Of a stretch of DNA of 64,000 bases, positions 1 to 11,859 are shown one piece after another. The stretch comes from Dermacentor variabilis (Eukaryota > Arthropoda > Arachnida > Ixodida > Ixodidae). The notes under the pieces were generated by a model, which saw nothing but the letters and a program-made list of their open reading frames with translations, had not been told where the DNA came from and made no database searches. The position numbers were made by a program, and so were the translations under genes. The stretch's first letter is position 1. Every line of letters starts with the position of its first letter. The stretch lies in assembly GCF_050947875.1 (NCBI RefSeq), contig NC_134568.1, forward strand, positions 253,819,778 to 253,883,777, read 5' to 3'.

Positions 1-1180
1 CGTGCAAAAACTAAAGCACACTCAAGAAAATAAACACAGCACAGGAACATATTCAATGAATCAGAATTACCTTTGAGAGCAAACATATAGTTTCTATGGC
101 ACAGTGAAGAAACCTTATTCCTCCGGCTTTTTTTGTGCGCGAGAAAATATGAAAGTGCATGCATTCTCCCCATATTGTGTATCTGTCACCTTTTCACACA
201 CAACAAAGATGTTGTCTCAATGTGCCCAACTGTCTTTGCATATCCATTTCTCTGCTCTCATACTATGGTACCTACAGTTAAAGGCTGTAGCAATGCTTAG
301 CTTGAATGAACGAACACAAGCTACATGCACTGTGCTGTTGAACATGGCATTGTAAGTTAAGATTCATGCACAGCACATTCATGTGCTATAAGCATTTGAT
401 TGTTATTGTAGGCGAGATAAATAAAAAGAAGGTATGTAATTAAGAATGTTCCCTAATAAGCTGTGCAGAAGTGCTCTCCCGTTTGGACAGAAGCCGAGCA
501 CAGCTGCAGTGAACAAGAAGCCAACTTGTACAGCATTTAAAATCTAGGTTCTAAATGTGCTACAGATTTTTCTGAATTCATGGTCGAAAATCTAAGTGTT
601 AAAGGTGACAAACATTTAAACAGGTCTCTATTCGGACTGGTAATGCTATGTGTCACCTAGTTTGATAAAATATGCCATATCACTGGTCTCCCAAGCTAAG
701 GCTGCTGTCCAGTTGCAAGTGCAAATTACTCAATTATGTCTAGGGCACGTTTGAGCAAAAGGCAGCCAAGATTACTGTGCCATTGAGGTCTATTTCCTGA
801 CATCTGATTTCTTCTCAGAAAGCTACCTCACTAAAAAAAAAACCTTCACAACAACATAACCCAAACCTTTCTTGAGAAAAGCCATCACACTGGTCTTTGA
901 ACACTAATTACACAGTGGCTCCTTGTGATGTAATGTTATGCACGTCAGCACCTTACAAAGTACAGGAAAATTTAATAATGGCAGCGTGACAGCTACACAA
1001 AAAAGTAAAGGGATAAAACATCACACAGGCTGCCATCAGTGTTCATATCTCTATTTCAATGTGGATGTTTTTTAGCAGTGAATACATGTTCTCATTAAAC
1101 TGAGTCATAATATTACAAAAGCGAAGGGCAAGGGTCTTTACATTCTAAACTGACAAATGTGCTTTATTACGAATCACCGC
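1..1180. other. No gene seen; AT-rich noncoding DNA
   Basis: Stop codons are dense in all frames and the one short frame near 104-355 has no family resemblance. I see no splice-bounded exon, tRNA or long repeat here. Confidence 0.5.
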
Positions 1181-1189
1181 AATACAGGA

Positions 1190-2560
1190 GGTGTTTTGCA
1201 GTGAACGGTCACGTAAGGTTTTGGCTAACTACGGCGGGCGTGTCCCGCAGCGAGGCCTCTTGTGTATTGCGGTAAAGCGTATTATTGTGACAAGAGCTAA
1301 CCTGGCATGTGTGGCTTTAGCCAACAAAAGTTCTCAAGACATCATGCATCCTGCCGCGAAAATCTGCTTTGTTGAGAGTAGAACATTAGGTTCGTCGCTG
1401 ACAGAAACCGTACATTCCAGATTCACGTAAATATTTCCCAATATCGGCATGCTTCACCGCAACACACAAATATGTTGCGGTGATAACGGTGGTCGAACAG
1501 GCTGGTGCTAATGTTTCGACAGGGGAGCGTGCCTTCATCAGGGCAACTGCTTTCCTTGGCAGTTTTCATATACGTGAGCCCCCCCCCCCCCCACCCCCAC
1601 TCCCAACAGGGGAGATTTAGCTGGACCTTTGCCAAGAAACGTACCGACAAGCGTTTGGTAGTGGCTGGTAGAGATGCAGGAGTCTAAAAAGCGTTGCGAA
1701 ATTCGGTTCCGTAAGGTTAGCTTCATCGCAATACAAATATGTTAAGCAGATAGACATACATGTTTTGCGGTTAATCATAGCAAGAGTACCTCGCCTTTGA
1801 TGCAAAGCAGCTTCCCAAGAGGCACGCTAATCCAGTGGCTAGTTATGCAGTTCCCCGCATGCGAGTGAGTTCCCTGCGTTCGGCGGTTTCCCAGTGACAT
1901 ACAATATGACATTGACAATGACAAAGCAGTTGAACAGGAAACTACGAAATTACGTAGCTATTATGGAAGAAATCAACAGTTCAGAAAAAAATGGCCGTGT
2001 AAACATTAACTGGCTTACGAGGTCGACAAGCCAACGGTTCAAAGCATCACAGCCACGTCCGAAATAGCGCTGAAGGCCGGCCAGTACACTTAGGCGCCTC
2101 GGCGCGCGTAATTTAATAGGAGACGGCAGGTCCACAAGTACATCATTAAGGAACACATATTATATATGTCGGTGAAAGCGGTCACTCTTCAGTTCTGACA
2201 TGCTTCACCGCGTAACGCTAGTATACTGCGGCGAAGCTGACTTCACGACGCCGATTTCTTCAACTCATCTAGCGAGGCAGGTCCGTTTATCACACTTGGC
2301 AACGTTTGACATTTTCTGCATTAATTTCGTTTGTTCTTTTTAATTTTATTATCACAGTGACCCTGTATCACGCAGTAGCAGAGCTAGTGCCGCGTCTTAG
2401 CTGCGTTAGGAAAGGTATAAGCGTGTATGCAGCAGGCACGGCGGCATTGGCTCTTGTTTGGAAACTTCAAGAGACGCTCTTCCGCGGAGCGATGCCATTT
2501 GTATTATTAAAAGAATGCAGGTGATGATTAAATGAGCCGCAGCAACACTGTAAAAAAGCA
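1190..2560. repeat. Degenerate dispersed-repeat debris with 'cttcaccgc' modules
   Basis: This stretch repeats short modules around 'tgcttcaccgc', near 1452, 1722 and 2202. The same modules recur at about 18296, 20830 and, reversed, near 57730. The piece at about 2050-2250 resembles the repeats at 20690-20900 and 18160-18330 (a 'ccagtacactta' segment followed by an 'aaggaacacat'-like segment). I read it as an old, rearranged relative of the CAGGG-ended family described below. A C14 tract lies at 1579-1592. No coding sequence is supported. Confidence 0.4.
1455..1482. repeat. Perfect 10-bp hairpin
   Basis: CACCGCAACA is followed after eight bases by its exact reverse complement TGTTGCGGTG. The hairpin uses the same 'caccgca' module that is scattered through the repeat family here, so it is probably part of a transposon end rather than a regulatory site. 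Confidence 0.6.
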
Positions 2561-2984
2561 GTAGTAATGCTGTTCTAAGATCCTCTCGCTAGAGCGAGAT
2601 GGTCTTAGAAAAAAAGCGCGATGTAACGCGATCTGACGGAACAGCTCGTCATGCCAGTGCTTTCTTACGTCCTCGTTCTTACGCGCACCCTCCCCTGAAT
2701 CAGACTACTGAAAGGTTCTGTGCACGCACTGACGATCCTGACGGAGGCAATACCACTCACATGAGCAGCTCCATATAAGATGCCACAGCCCATTCCACAT
2801 GCCGGCTGCAATTTGATGCGGCCATGAGGCAAAATATGCGCACAAGGTACCTAATGGTAACGCATCAAACAGCTCACAGCCCCAATCCTTTATTACACGC
2901 ATATAGCGTGGAAAGATGAATTACTCACGCTCTAAGTGGGCACGGAATACGGACCGCTTCGCGGCGCAGCCGGCTCCGTAGACA

Positions 2985-5057
2985 TAGTGTTCCTGTATAT
3001 GCTCCCGCAGGGAGCAGAGTTGCGCATAGGTCCGCCGTCGTGATCCAGCTCTGCAGCGAAGCCACTCCTCGTGCGCGCAGGAGCCAAATGCCGCGCGGTG
3101 TTCCGCCTTTTTCTCTAGTGGTCGCGAGCTACAAGCGCCAATTGCTCGCAGGCGCTTAGCAAAGGGCACTTATTAATACAGGCTACGCTCGAACGAGTCA
3201 TTCGTGCAGTCGTAGGGGGTGGGCTTCCAACCAACCGAAACTTTGTATGTACCTATGTAAACACGCATATACAGACACACACATGAACGTACAAATAGGG
3301 GGTAGGACCGCCTTCCATTCCCCAAAATAAAATACTCCCGTGGCTCGAACAGCTCCAAAGTTCGCTCGCAAACGCGCAGTACGTTGCCACAAAACGCGGT
3401 GCAATGATTTTCAGCATGCATATGAAGTTGTCTTATCACTGTCAGAAAGCAAGAAATGTTTTAAAGAGTGTTTAAAACTTCACACACGTAAGGTGAACAC
3501 TTAGCGCATTTTGGCTGCCGAAACCAGCCGATTAATGACCGTCACCAAGAGAGCTATCGTGCCTGCAGTTATGTCAGTGACCGTTAACAGAGCGTCATTT
3601 ATCACTAACCATCGTTCACAACAGCTGCACGTTTTCGATACATGCGGTGCAGACACAGATTTAAGCGCATTTCAAATGTTCACATGCGCACATTTTAAGC
3701 AAAGCTTGCTTTTACGATTCATTCATACCGCAGACTAATCAGCTATATAGTAGCAGCAAATCTGCAAGTAGAAAAAGATTCAAGATGCAAGAGCTTCTAG
3801 ATCAAATTTATTTCATACAAGGGAATGCATGAACAGCTGCTGGCAGCAGGCCAAGTGTGCTGGTTCTTGGAACCTTGGGGGCAGAATTCAAAGAAACTGG
3901 AAAGGCAACAAACAAGCTATTAAGAGTAGGTTATTTTTATTGCACTAATCACATCAAGATGGCAAACTTGCAGAGTAATTATTCACACAGTGCAGACTGT
4001 AATCTGACAACACATTTTTCTTGATCTCTTACCACTCGGAAAAAAGCCAGTAGTTGAAGACACTGTATTCAATCAATGAAATCGCTGAAGCAGCTTTTGG
4101 CCAAAAAGCCAGGTTACAAAGCTTTGTGACCTATCGCATCAGAGGCAAGGAAATTTTACGTCATTGAACAGTGCAATCACTCCACTCCCGCCCACAGGAA
4201 ACAGCATTCACCAAAGCACAACGTAGATTTCTAGCGTGTTTAAATGAACGACAAGTTTTTGTTTCACTGGCCGATACATGATGCTCACAAGCTAGCACAC
4301 ATACAGTTGCGGCTTAGCTTCTATGGCAGCAATTAGTTAACAAAATAAATAAGCCTGTGCACTTCAAGACAATAAATTGACTAGAATCAATTTTACTGTT
4401 CTCAAAACTTCACACGGAGAAGGAATATATTACAATTATCACAGCTCGAGAGCTAAATATGCATATGCCAACTTAGCACCCGTTTTATCCTTGTTCCCTT
4501 GTGTGCTTTCTGCAACGATGTCCTAGCTCTTCAGAAATTGCGGTTGACGAGAGAGGTACATATTATTCATTTCAATTTTAAACTCTGAAGGGTGCATTCA
4601 AACTCAAGAAGCTCAGACTTGTTAGCAACAACACTCTCACTATAGTATCAGTGTGTCTCCAGCTAGTTTGCTTGGCTGAAGCATTTACTCCTATGGCTGA
4701 CTTCCGTGCGGTTTGTGCAGTGTGGTGCGCCGCACCCCGTCATACTGGAATACAACTGCCAGTACGATGTGTTTCGTATCACTTCACCAAGGTCCTTGAC
4801 TTCACATCGTCGAATACCGTACCTGAAACCCGCAGCTGCTCCTCTCAACGCACGATCGACGGTCCGCTGATTGCAATGGCGATGGCACTGACGGAAACGA
4901 GAAATTCGCATGAGTTGGCGATGCGCCCGTAAAGTTGGCTTCGCAGCGGCGCGGATCATTTGACGTCATTTTTCGCGCTCGGCCAATAGCGGTGCGAGCG
5001 GCGCCGGAAAAGGTATGCGCAACTCTGCTCCCTGCGGGAGCATATACAGGAACACTA
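2985..5057. mobile_element. TA-flanked DNA transposon with 42-bp perfect TIRs
   Basis: The segment 2985-3028 is repeated as an exact reverse complement at 5014-5057 (44 bp including TA on the outside). The match stops abruptly outside the TA dinucleotides and decays gradually inward; for example 'gcgaagcca' is still shared further in. That is the pattern of terminal inverted repeats with a TA target duplication, giving an element of about 2.07 kb (2987-5055). The ends begin GTGTTCCTGTATATGC. No transposase is recognisable inside, so it looks non-autonomous. TA duplication fits Tc1/mariner-type or related elements, but I cannot name the family. Confidence 0.7.
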
Positions 5058-5125
5058 CGTAGACAGACGCCATGGAAATGAGCGGATGTGACATCATGGG
5101 TTATAGCGGACGTGACGTCATAGGT
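4930..5125 (+). promoter_or_regulatory. CRE/CCAAT-containing GC-rich segment (possible promoter-like DNA)
   Basis: A palindromic CRE, TGACGTCA, lies at 4961-4968 and another at 5113-5120. A CCAAT box lies in 'ggccaatagc' (4981-4990), all within locally GC-rich DNA. These are classic promoter elements, but most of the segment belongs to the right end of the TIR transposon, so they may serve the element or be chance. The next supported gene starts about 1 kb downstream at 6103. Confidence 0.25.
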
Positions 5126-5151
5126 GAACGTAGACATTTCGGGCACCTTTC

Positions 5152-5178
5152 GTCTGCTGTGCCCCGGGCACAGCAGAC
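5152..5178. repeat. 27-bp near-perfect palindrome
   Basis: GTCTGCTGTGCCC and its exact reverse complement are separated by a single C. Stems of 13 bp with a one-base centre can form a cruciform. The palindrome lies just outside the TIR transposon end and about 0.9 kb upstream of the C10 start codon. No function is evident. Confidence 0.75.
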
Positions 5179-5179
5179 A

Positions 5180-5990
5180 CGGCCTATTAGTAAAACTTCC
5201 TTACGCAGCTTCATGTTGCAGATCAGCGGCTCTATATGACAAAATAACGTGTTACTTTAGAAAACAGTGTTGCAGGCAGCAGTTAACCTGGCTACAGTTC
5301 CATTTAGTACCGGCCACAAAGAGCGATGGGCGCACCAAACCAATTAAAGTTATCAAATTGTACTGTACCGACTTTCTGGAACAAAAACTGGGCGTACGCC
5401 AGCGTCCGCGCAACGAACTGATGTCCGCTAGCAGACGACGCACTTCATGACAGCAAAACTGAAGACGCCGTTTTGTAGAATCCATGTCTCAAATATATAT
5501 ACGTGGCAAAATGGTATCAATATAAATTTGCACTTGAAATAAAGCACCATTCTAAAAGCGTACATGCGCAATCGGTCTCAGCGCCCGCAGCGAAAGTACG
5601 TTGAACATTCCGCGGAGCGTGTCTCCGATGCAATTCGCTCGCGGCGCCCTCGCACAATTTTTCTTCACGCGGTGCCTCAGCGGGACACTCTATCGAACTA
5701 TATCAGTGATTGAGGAAGATTTTCCTGTTGGTTTTCTCCACCGCAGATTCTGCTCCGTGTCCGAAGAATGCGAGCGATGGGCACATAATGTATTAACTAT
5801 TAAAGTCTACCTGTCTTTGACAAATGGCACCATAACGTTAGTTAACATTTAAATTAGTTTAGTTTTTTTGTGGAGAGCTGGGAGGACGAACAGTAAACTG
5901 CAAGATTGTGCACTATTTTCTGTGCTTTCATTTCACATTTCACTGGGTGTACGTCTTCTCGGTGTTCGCTCGCCGCTTCTTGGTTAGCTT
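5180..5990. other. No gene seen upstream of C10
   Basis: Short frames occur on both strands but none has family resemblance or clear splice borders. GC content rises near 5590-5680 ('cgcggcgccctcgc'), which could be upstream regulatory DNA for C10. I cannot place a promoter with confidence. Confidence 0.4.
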
Positions 5991-6030
5991 GGTTACTGCG
6001 GGGTGGAGCAGTTTTATTAAAATAAAGTTT

Positions 6031-6049
6031 CTCTCTCTCTCTCTCTCTC
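6031..6049. repeat. (CT)n microsatellite in the C10 5' region
   Basis: About nine CT units end roughly 55 bp before the C10 start codon. The tract probably lies in the 5' UTR or core promoter of C10. Its length is expected to vary between individuals. Confidence 0.85.
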
Positions 6050-6102
6050 CCGTCCGCTCTGCGCGCTCCGCGGAACTTGGTGCCGTGTAGGTGCTTGCGA
6101 AG

Positions 6103-6764
6103 ATGTCGGCGACCCTTGCCTTCAAAGAGAACTTTGACTCTGAGAAAGCAAAAGGTAACTGGGCGAAGCCAAGCTTTAGCTTTCTTTTGCTGACACTTTT
6201 CGCTACCTTGCACGAACTAAAGTTCTTGTCCTTCAATGCAACGCAGGTGCCCTGGAAGACATTCTAGCTGCGTTTGACCAACCTGAGAACTTTGCCAGAC
6301 TTCAAGATGCAAAGGATCTTGCCGGAAATGACATGCTCAAGCACATGCAGATTGTTTTCCCACTTTTAACACAAATAGAAATGACCGTCATCGAAAGCTA
6401 CGGCTTCACACGCGACGGAGAAGGTACTGTAGATATGATGGCACACGTCGCTAGGCCGTAGGTAGCTGTTTGTAGCACAAAAGCGTAAATATCGGTTGCA
6501 ATGCTTTGAGCATCATTTGATCGTACCTTGAGCATGCTTCGATACAGGCATTTAACCCGGAAGCTGTTATAAAATGTAACGCAATTTGTTCTCTAATGCG
6601 AGTGGGACATAACGTCTGTTTACTTTTCTCTGTTAGGTGTGTTGCAGTTCGCCCAAATAATCAAGCAAATGGAAAGGGAGCATCCTGAAATTGCACGGCT
6701 GAATGCGGAGCTCCGAGCACATTTCATCCCTCCGATGGTACCGCCGTCGTTGCCTGACAACTGA
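6103..6764 (+). CDS. C12orf57: Protein C10 homologue (C12orf57 family), three exons
   Basis: Exons 6103-6154, 6247-6423 and 6637-6764 join in frame to give a 118-residue protein; the mammalian family member has 126. All donors are GT and acceptors AG (AAAG/gtaact; cgcag/GTGCC; GAAG/gtactg; gttag/GTGTG), and both introns (92 and 213 bp) interrupt a glycine codon in phase 1. Family hallmarks are the 'AFDQPENFARL' segment, the 'ESYGFTRDGEGVLQFA' segment (human has YGFSCDGEGVLKFA) and the closing 'IPPMVPP' (human LPPM). The protein is small, soluble and all-helical in prediction. In mammals, loss of C12orf57 causes Temtamy syndrome, but the molecular role is not settled. The start is the first ATG after a GC-rich leader. 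A poly(A) signal follows at 7394. The gene appears intact. Confidence 0.93.
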
Positions 6765-7393
6765 TAACTTTTTTACAAAGCAGGGACCGTATTTTCTAAC
6801 GAGCCGTTTCATTATTGGCTGACGACGCCGTGCCACGGATCGCTGGCAATGGCCACTCGGTGCGACGCACGATATTGGAAAATGAAATGGAGCGTTCCAA
6901 GATACGGGCTGGTTTGCCTACAGTCGCCATTCAAGTTAGTGCAATGAAAGTTCAGTTTTATCATGTAGCCACGCCGCCAGGCAGCCTGTTTATTATCCCT
7001 TTTTTTTCTTTTTAGAGCAAACAATGTTCACCAGTCATAAATGAGACTGCCTGCATTGCGTGATCGGGTGTCTCAAAACAGACTGCCTGCTCTTACCTGA
7101 ATTATTCTGCTTCTGCCGCCAGTTACCGAGACCCGTTAACAATTCTCCCTTAAAACCAACTGCCTATGTCGCGACTCGCAAGGAGCTGTGCACTACGTTG
7201 CGTCTGCTAGCGTACGGTTTGTTCAAGAAACATCGGTTCATTCACTAAACGTCGCTTCATTTTTAAAGTACTGTAAATGATACATAATCACCATGTTGTT
7301 GATTTAGCTCTTCTAGTTGGTGAAATTTTTGAAAAAAAACAATGTTTTTTAATGTATGGTGTGCCATTCAAGATGCTATAACATATTTGTTAA

Positions 7394-7399
7394 AATAAA
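7394..7399 (+). terminator. C10 poly(A) signal AATAAA
   Basis: A canonical AATAAA lies 630 bp after the C10 stop codon, in 'gttaaaataaagag', and is followed by GT-rich sequence ('gtgtgtttgaatgg'). This implies a 3' UTR of about 650 nt. No earlier AATAAA was seen. Confidence 0.65.
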
Positions 7400-7533
7400 G
7401 AGTGACACGTACAGTGACACAAACTGTGTGTTTGAATGGTAAACATGTTTATAAAATATAAAGACTGGTGGGCGTCGCCATGCTCAATGCTGTGCTGTGG
7501 CAAGTGCCTGCTGGTTGTGTTAAAGCAAGCTGG

Positions 7534-7565
7534 AAGGAGCAGCTGGCACGAGCTAGCTGCTCCTT
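7534..7565. repeat. 11-bp perfect hairpin
   Basis: AAGGAGCAGCT and its exact reverse complement flank a 10-base loop, just downstream of the C10 poly(A) site. It could be a transcript structure or repeat debris. Confidence 0.55.
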
Positions 7566-9630
7566 GCAGCTTCCTTTATTACATGTGGCTTATACAGCTT
7601 ACTTTAATACATCCTCTATGCAGCTATCCCAGTTCAGAGAGCATGCCTCTTCAGTGCTGTAAAACAATGAGGACAGCATTTTTGCAGACAAAACCGGCTC
7701 ACTTGCATGACCATCATGGTTACATACACCAGAGCCCAGAACATCACTGGGCCTAACAGGGCCCACACATGTACATGTAGACATATACAAAAGAGCAAAT
7801 TTCAGTAAATTAATTTTTAAACCTCTAATGGAAAAATTGTCTCCACTATTGCACCACTGCCTATGACCGACCAAAACCGACCGACCCGGCTTGGGTCAGC
7901 TGACTGGGTGCACTTCTAAGCTGAACTGCTGAACGCAAGACGACTTTTATAATTAAATGTACAGGGGCAGGAATGCGCATATATTTATTCATGCGTTCAC
8001 CATTGTCATGAGGCCATGTGTCTGACCTGGAAAAACAATTTCAACAATGGCTTGTATAGACTATACAAGACAGTAGCTGCACAATGTACAGGTACAAGCA
8101 ACTCTGTGCTATTTTATATGGCAGTGTAATGTGCATAAAGGGACCACACAGCTCCTGTCTCAGCACAACTGATTTTACCTCAGATCCCTTCTGTCCAACT
8201 AAACAAATTTAGGAGAATATTTGTTTATATTAGACATGACTCCCAAACCTTCACTGATATTCTTTGGAACTAATTGAAATAATTTTCCCTGGCCCATGTC
8301 CTCTTAAACCTTTCCTTTGCCTTACCAGTGACATTAGCTGAAGCTTTTGTCACCTTTCACCAAACGTTTGCTGCTCAACATATGCCGACAGATTTAATGT
8401 ATGAACATTGAGGCAAACACTTCATGTCATGCCATAATCCCGTGAGGGGTTTTTAACAAAGTGAATAGTTTCCTACAGGAATGGCGCATGAGCTTTTCTG
8501 CTAAAAACTTTACTGTTCTACCATTCACAATACAATGCCTGAAGGACTTTAAGATCGCTGTAATCGTAACCAAAAAGATAGGTCAGTGAGGCTCCATGCT
8601 CGGTATATAACACTGTAGTCTAGGCTGTTCTCTCGATTTGTAAGACTTTATAAACGAACTAAATAAGAGTTTGTTGTATTTTATACCTCTTTCTTTGTAT
8701 ACAGTGGTGCCTTGCTGAGTGAACGCTCCACTCAGTGAAAATTTCTCGGAGCCCCCCCCCCCTCCCGAACCAGGCTCACTCGTTCTCAACTCGCAGAGAG
8801 AACCCAGTTTCTCTTAATAGACTAGACGCATTGTGCACAGGCATGTGTGCATGTTTTCTGGGCCTCCGTGTTCCCAGGCCACCATTTTCCCTCACCTAGC
8901 CTCACCTTCAGAAATGTGCTACAGAAAGGCAAATGTCTGAGGGTCACTTCCATCCTGGATGTTTAAAGAATGCCAGGACAGAGAAAGTTCTTCACAGCAG
9001 TGTCTTCTGCCTCATCTAGCCGACATTGGTGAAAACATTAGTGTAAATAGTTCCCTTTCGTCCACCATCTCTCTCTGGATCTCTCACATCGTCCATCTCT
9101 GATAAATACACTGTATATTTTTTTTCCCTCCAATGTGTTGCAATATTTTCTGCCTTTTTGCATGATTAGCAAAAATCCAGGAACAAACTAAATAGGCTTC
9201 CCACAGAATGAATGTCTTGCAGAACAAACCTGCTCTTGGTACGAATTAAGTACTTTCTCTGTAGCTCCACTGTACCTCCATTTCATTCTGCTTTGCTCTG
9301 TAGATCTTTTGTCCTGTAAGAATATCTTTTTTTGTTGAAATTTCAACTATGAGAATCGTTTCCAAGTCCTCTTAACTGCACTGCCGAAGGTTACTGAAGG
9401 ACGTCCTTAGCAATCTTGTCTTGATAGTTATGTGCTGGATGTAGTAAAACATAATCACTTTCTTGGTTTTGTTCTTGATCAGTGCAGAGCATGAATCCAA
9501 CACTTTGAAACATTAGAATGGAAAAATTTGTCCAGATTCTGAGATGTCTGGCTGAAATGTGTAAGCTTCATGGATAGCCTGGTGAAGCGCAATTTCACTT
9601 TAAAGGATCGATTTCACTGCTAGTACTTTA
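7566..9630. other. No gene seen; noncoding DNA
   Basis: The frames are short and unremarkable. A C11 tract lies at 8752-8762. No exon, RNA gene or transposon end is recognisable by eye. Confidence 0.45.
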
Positions 9631-9631
9631 T

Positions 9632-9856
9632 AGGCTAGGGCGTTGCGCTGCTAAGCATGAGGTCATGGGGCCAAATCCTGGCCACGGTGGCCGTATTTCG
9701 ATGGGGGCGAAATGCAAAAATGCCCCCATGCCGTGCATTGGATGGACGTTGAAGAGCACCGGGTTGTCAAAATTAATCCAGAGTTTCCCCACTATGGTAT
9801 GCCTCATAATAAGATCGTGGTTTTGGCACATAAAACCCCAGAATTAAATTTTTTTT
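9632..9856 (+). repeat. Ruka-like tRNA-derived SINE, diverged
   Basis: The order matches the better copy at 19851-20083: a tRNA-like head ('ctgctaagcatgaggtc'), a damaged B box ('ccaaatcctgg'), the 'tcgatgggggcgaaatgcaaaaa' block, a 'gtcaaaatta' block, 'ggtatgcctcataat', 'gtggttttggcacataaaacccc' and an A/T-rich tail. It resembles the Ruka SINE known from Rhipicephalus ticks. It is transcribed by RNA polymerase III when intact; this copy has a decayed B box and is probably silent. Confidence 0.75.
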
Positions 9857-9859
9857 ATT

Positions 9860-11110
9860 ACTTTATATAATGTGTCATGCTTAAGAACAGTAGTGCTTCC
9901 TCAGTTTGCCTTGATTTGCCTTGAAGTTATGAAGGCAACATCAAGCACACTATTCATTGCAAAAGTGTGAGAGCCTCCTGTGGCCATGCAGAGGGAGAGA
10001 CATATCAACACTTTTTTCAAATATTTGCTTAGCATAAACACAATCTGCTCTCAGAGGAGCTGCCACTAGAAGTGGCTGTAATCTACATTCATGAGTAGTC
10101 ATGTACACTCAAGCACTTCTACAACGAAACGAACTGTATAATGAAATATTAATTCTGTCCCGGTTCTATGGTGAAGTGTGCGATGCACAACATTTACAAT
10201 GAAGTGACCTTATAACATATAATTTCGGGGGTCCCATGCACTTTGTTATAAAGGTGTGTGACTATACAAAGTAACTTCCATTTTCAAACTCTATGTTGAC
10301 ACACTACCAGCACGAATCTATTCAGAACTAAGTGTTTTGTAAACATAGAAAGACAAGAAAAAAATTCAAAGTTTCACCATTCATGGTACAGAGAGCGAGA
10401 ACTCTTGAATGAAATGCAAAGATTTCTGCTGGCATTTGTATAGTTGCCTACATGCTACTCTACACGGAGCATTTTAATGGCGCACAGTTAATTGTGCAGC
10501 CAGCATCCTGGCAAGAAACGATACACATGACTCGTGCACCAAGGAGATTTCAGCACATGCTTTCGTTATTTCCAATTAGCAACACAACACACGTTTAAGC
10601 TCTGTCAAGTGACTGCATGTACCACCACAGAACTGTACGCAATTTTGGAAGCTAGCATGTTTACTACCACGAGTCAACGTCCAGAGATGGGTGGTAGGTA
10701 GGTTCATAGCTTGCATTTGAACTGTTCTGCAGCATACAAAGTGCATACAGTAAAATCATCCTTAGAATTACATTTCTGTGGGTCCTCAATCACACTGGCA
10801 TATTTCGAAATAAAAGAGCAGACAAACTGGTTAAGCATGTACACAAGCATGGAGAATAATACACATTCTTGCTTTTTACTCTTGATATTAGGAACATAAT
10901 ACAACAATTTTTTGTGAAAAGATATGCAGCATGATTCAAAGAAGGGGCCAGAGGATCTATCCAGTGTGCCCCAGACCTTGGACTGAAATTCAGTGAATTA
11001 TGAAAGATTTCATTAGCGTGGACATGTGTTTAAAATTATAAGGGACAATTTTACGTATAGCGACACTGTCATTGTTTTGCCTTTCCTTTCAGTCTCCTTG
11101 TCAGTATGTT
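9860..11110. other. No gene seen; noncoding DNA
   Basis: No supported exons. The stretch 10110-10260 ('gaaacgaactgtataatgaaa', 'ctttgttataaagg') resembles eroded ends of AT-rich TIR elements like the one at 33597-35170. Confidence 0.4.
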
Positions 11111-11115
11111 TAGTA

Positions 11116-11856
11116 CCCCTGACACACAGGCAAAAGTAAAGTCCTTTGCAGTAAGCCCCTTTTGTTATTCTGAAGGACCCTTTGCAGAAAGGAGTTGTGC
11201 CGATTACACACGGCACTGCACTAACTTCTTTAGGTGGATCCTCAGATGAACGCTGGGGAAAAAAAGAAAAGTTACCGCTTTTTGTTAGAGCAGCAAGAGA
11301 GAAAACATTTTTAAAAAGCTCCGTATGTACACTACATTTAGCGATTGTAGAACCGAAAAACATTTTTTTTTCCATCATCGATGACTTATAATGCACATAT
11401 TCATTTATTTCCTTCACATTTTTTGCGCTTTTGCTATGCACGCTGTTTATTATGGTGCTGCCATGGTACTGCCCACGTTTCTGCTGTCCTTTCTCACGTT
11501 TGTGTTGCGATACGAGCGACGTGATGTGCACGTTTGATAGTATAGCTAAAGTAAATCTTCACTGTTCCACAAATCACATTACCACTAAATATGAAAACAT
11601 TTTCGCAAGGTAAAAACAAAAATACTTATGGGGCACTGTAGTTTTGTGACAGGTTTCTTTCTGTTGACGAGTTGTGCACGCTGTGTGCAAGAGTAATGCC
11701 CTTTCCGCTCTAAAAGTAGATGCGCAATCTCCTTTCCTGAAAAAGAACTTTGCCGTAAGGGAGACACTCCTTTATCGTGTGTCACTGTACTTGAACACCT
11801 TTCCGGTAGGTGTCCCCTTACCTAAAGGACTTTATAGAGTGCCCGTGTGTCAGGGG
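11116..11856. mobile_element. TA-flanked TIR element, 741 bp (non-autonomous)
   Basis: The left end CCCCTGACACACAGGC (from 11116) and right end GCCCGTGTGTCAGGGG (to 11856) are inverted copies with one mismatch. Each is bordered by TA (11114-11115 and 11857-11858). Internal pieces also echo each other ('aaagtcctttgcagtaag' against 'aaaggactttatag'). A 172-codon minus-strand frame overlaps the left half but resembles no known protein and uses the repeat itself, so I treat it as chance. Confidence 0.65.
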
Positions 11857-11859
11857 TAT

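Noticed and set aside
2921..3169. Minus-strand coding exon with a GTGAGT-like donor
   Set aside because: The frame runs through the terminal repeat of the TIR element, and the same peptide is readable from the other end at 5014-5057, so it is repeat sequence. A link to a gene to the left cannot be shown.
4663..5146. Overlapping ORFs on both strands as genes
   Set aside because: They lie in the right end of the TIR element and mirror each other; no family match.
11013..11531. 172-codon minus-strand open frame
   Set aside because: Spans the end of a TA element, has no family resemblance, and is best explained as chance.
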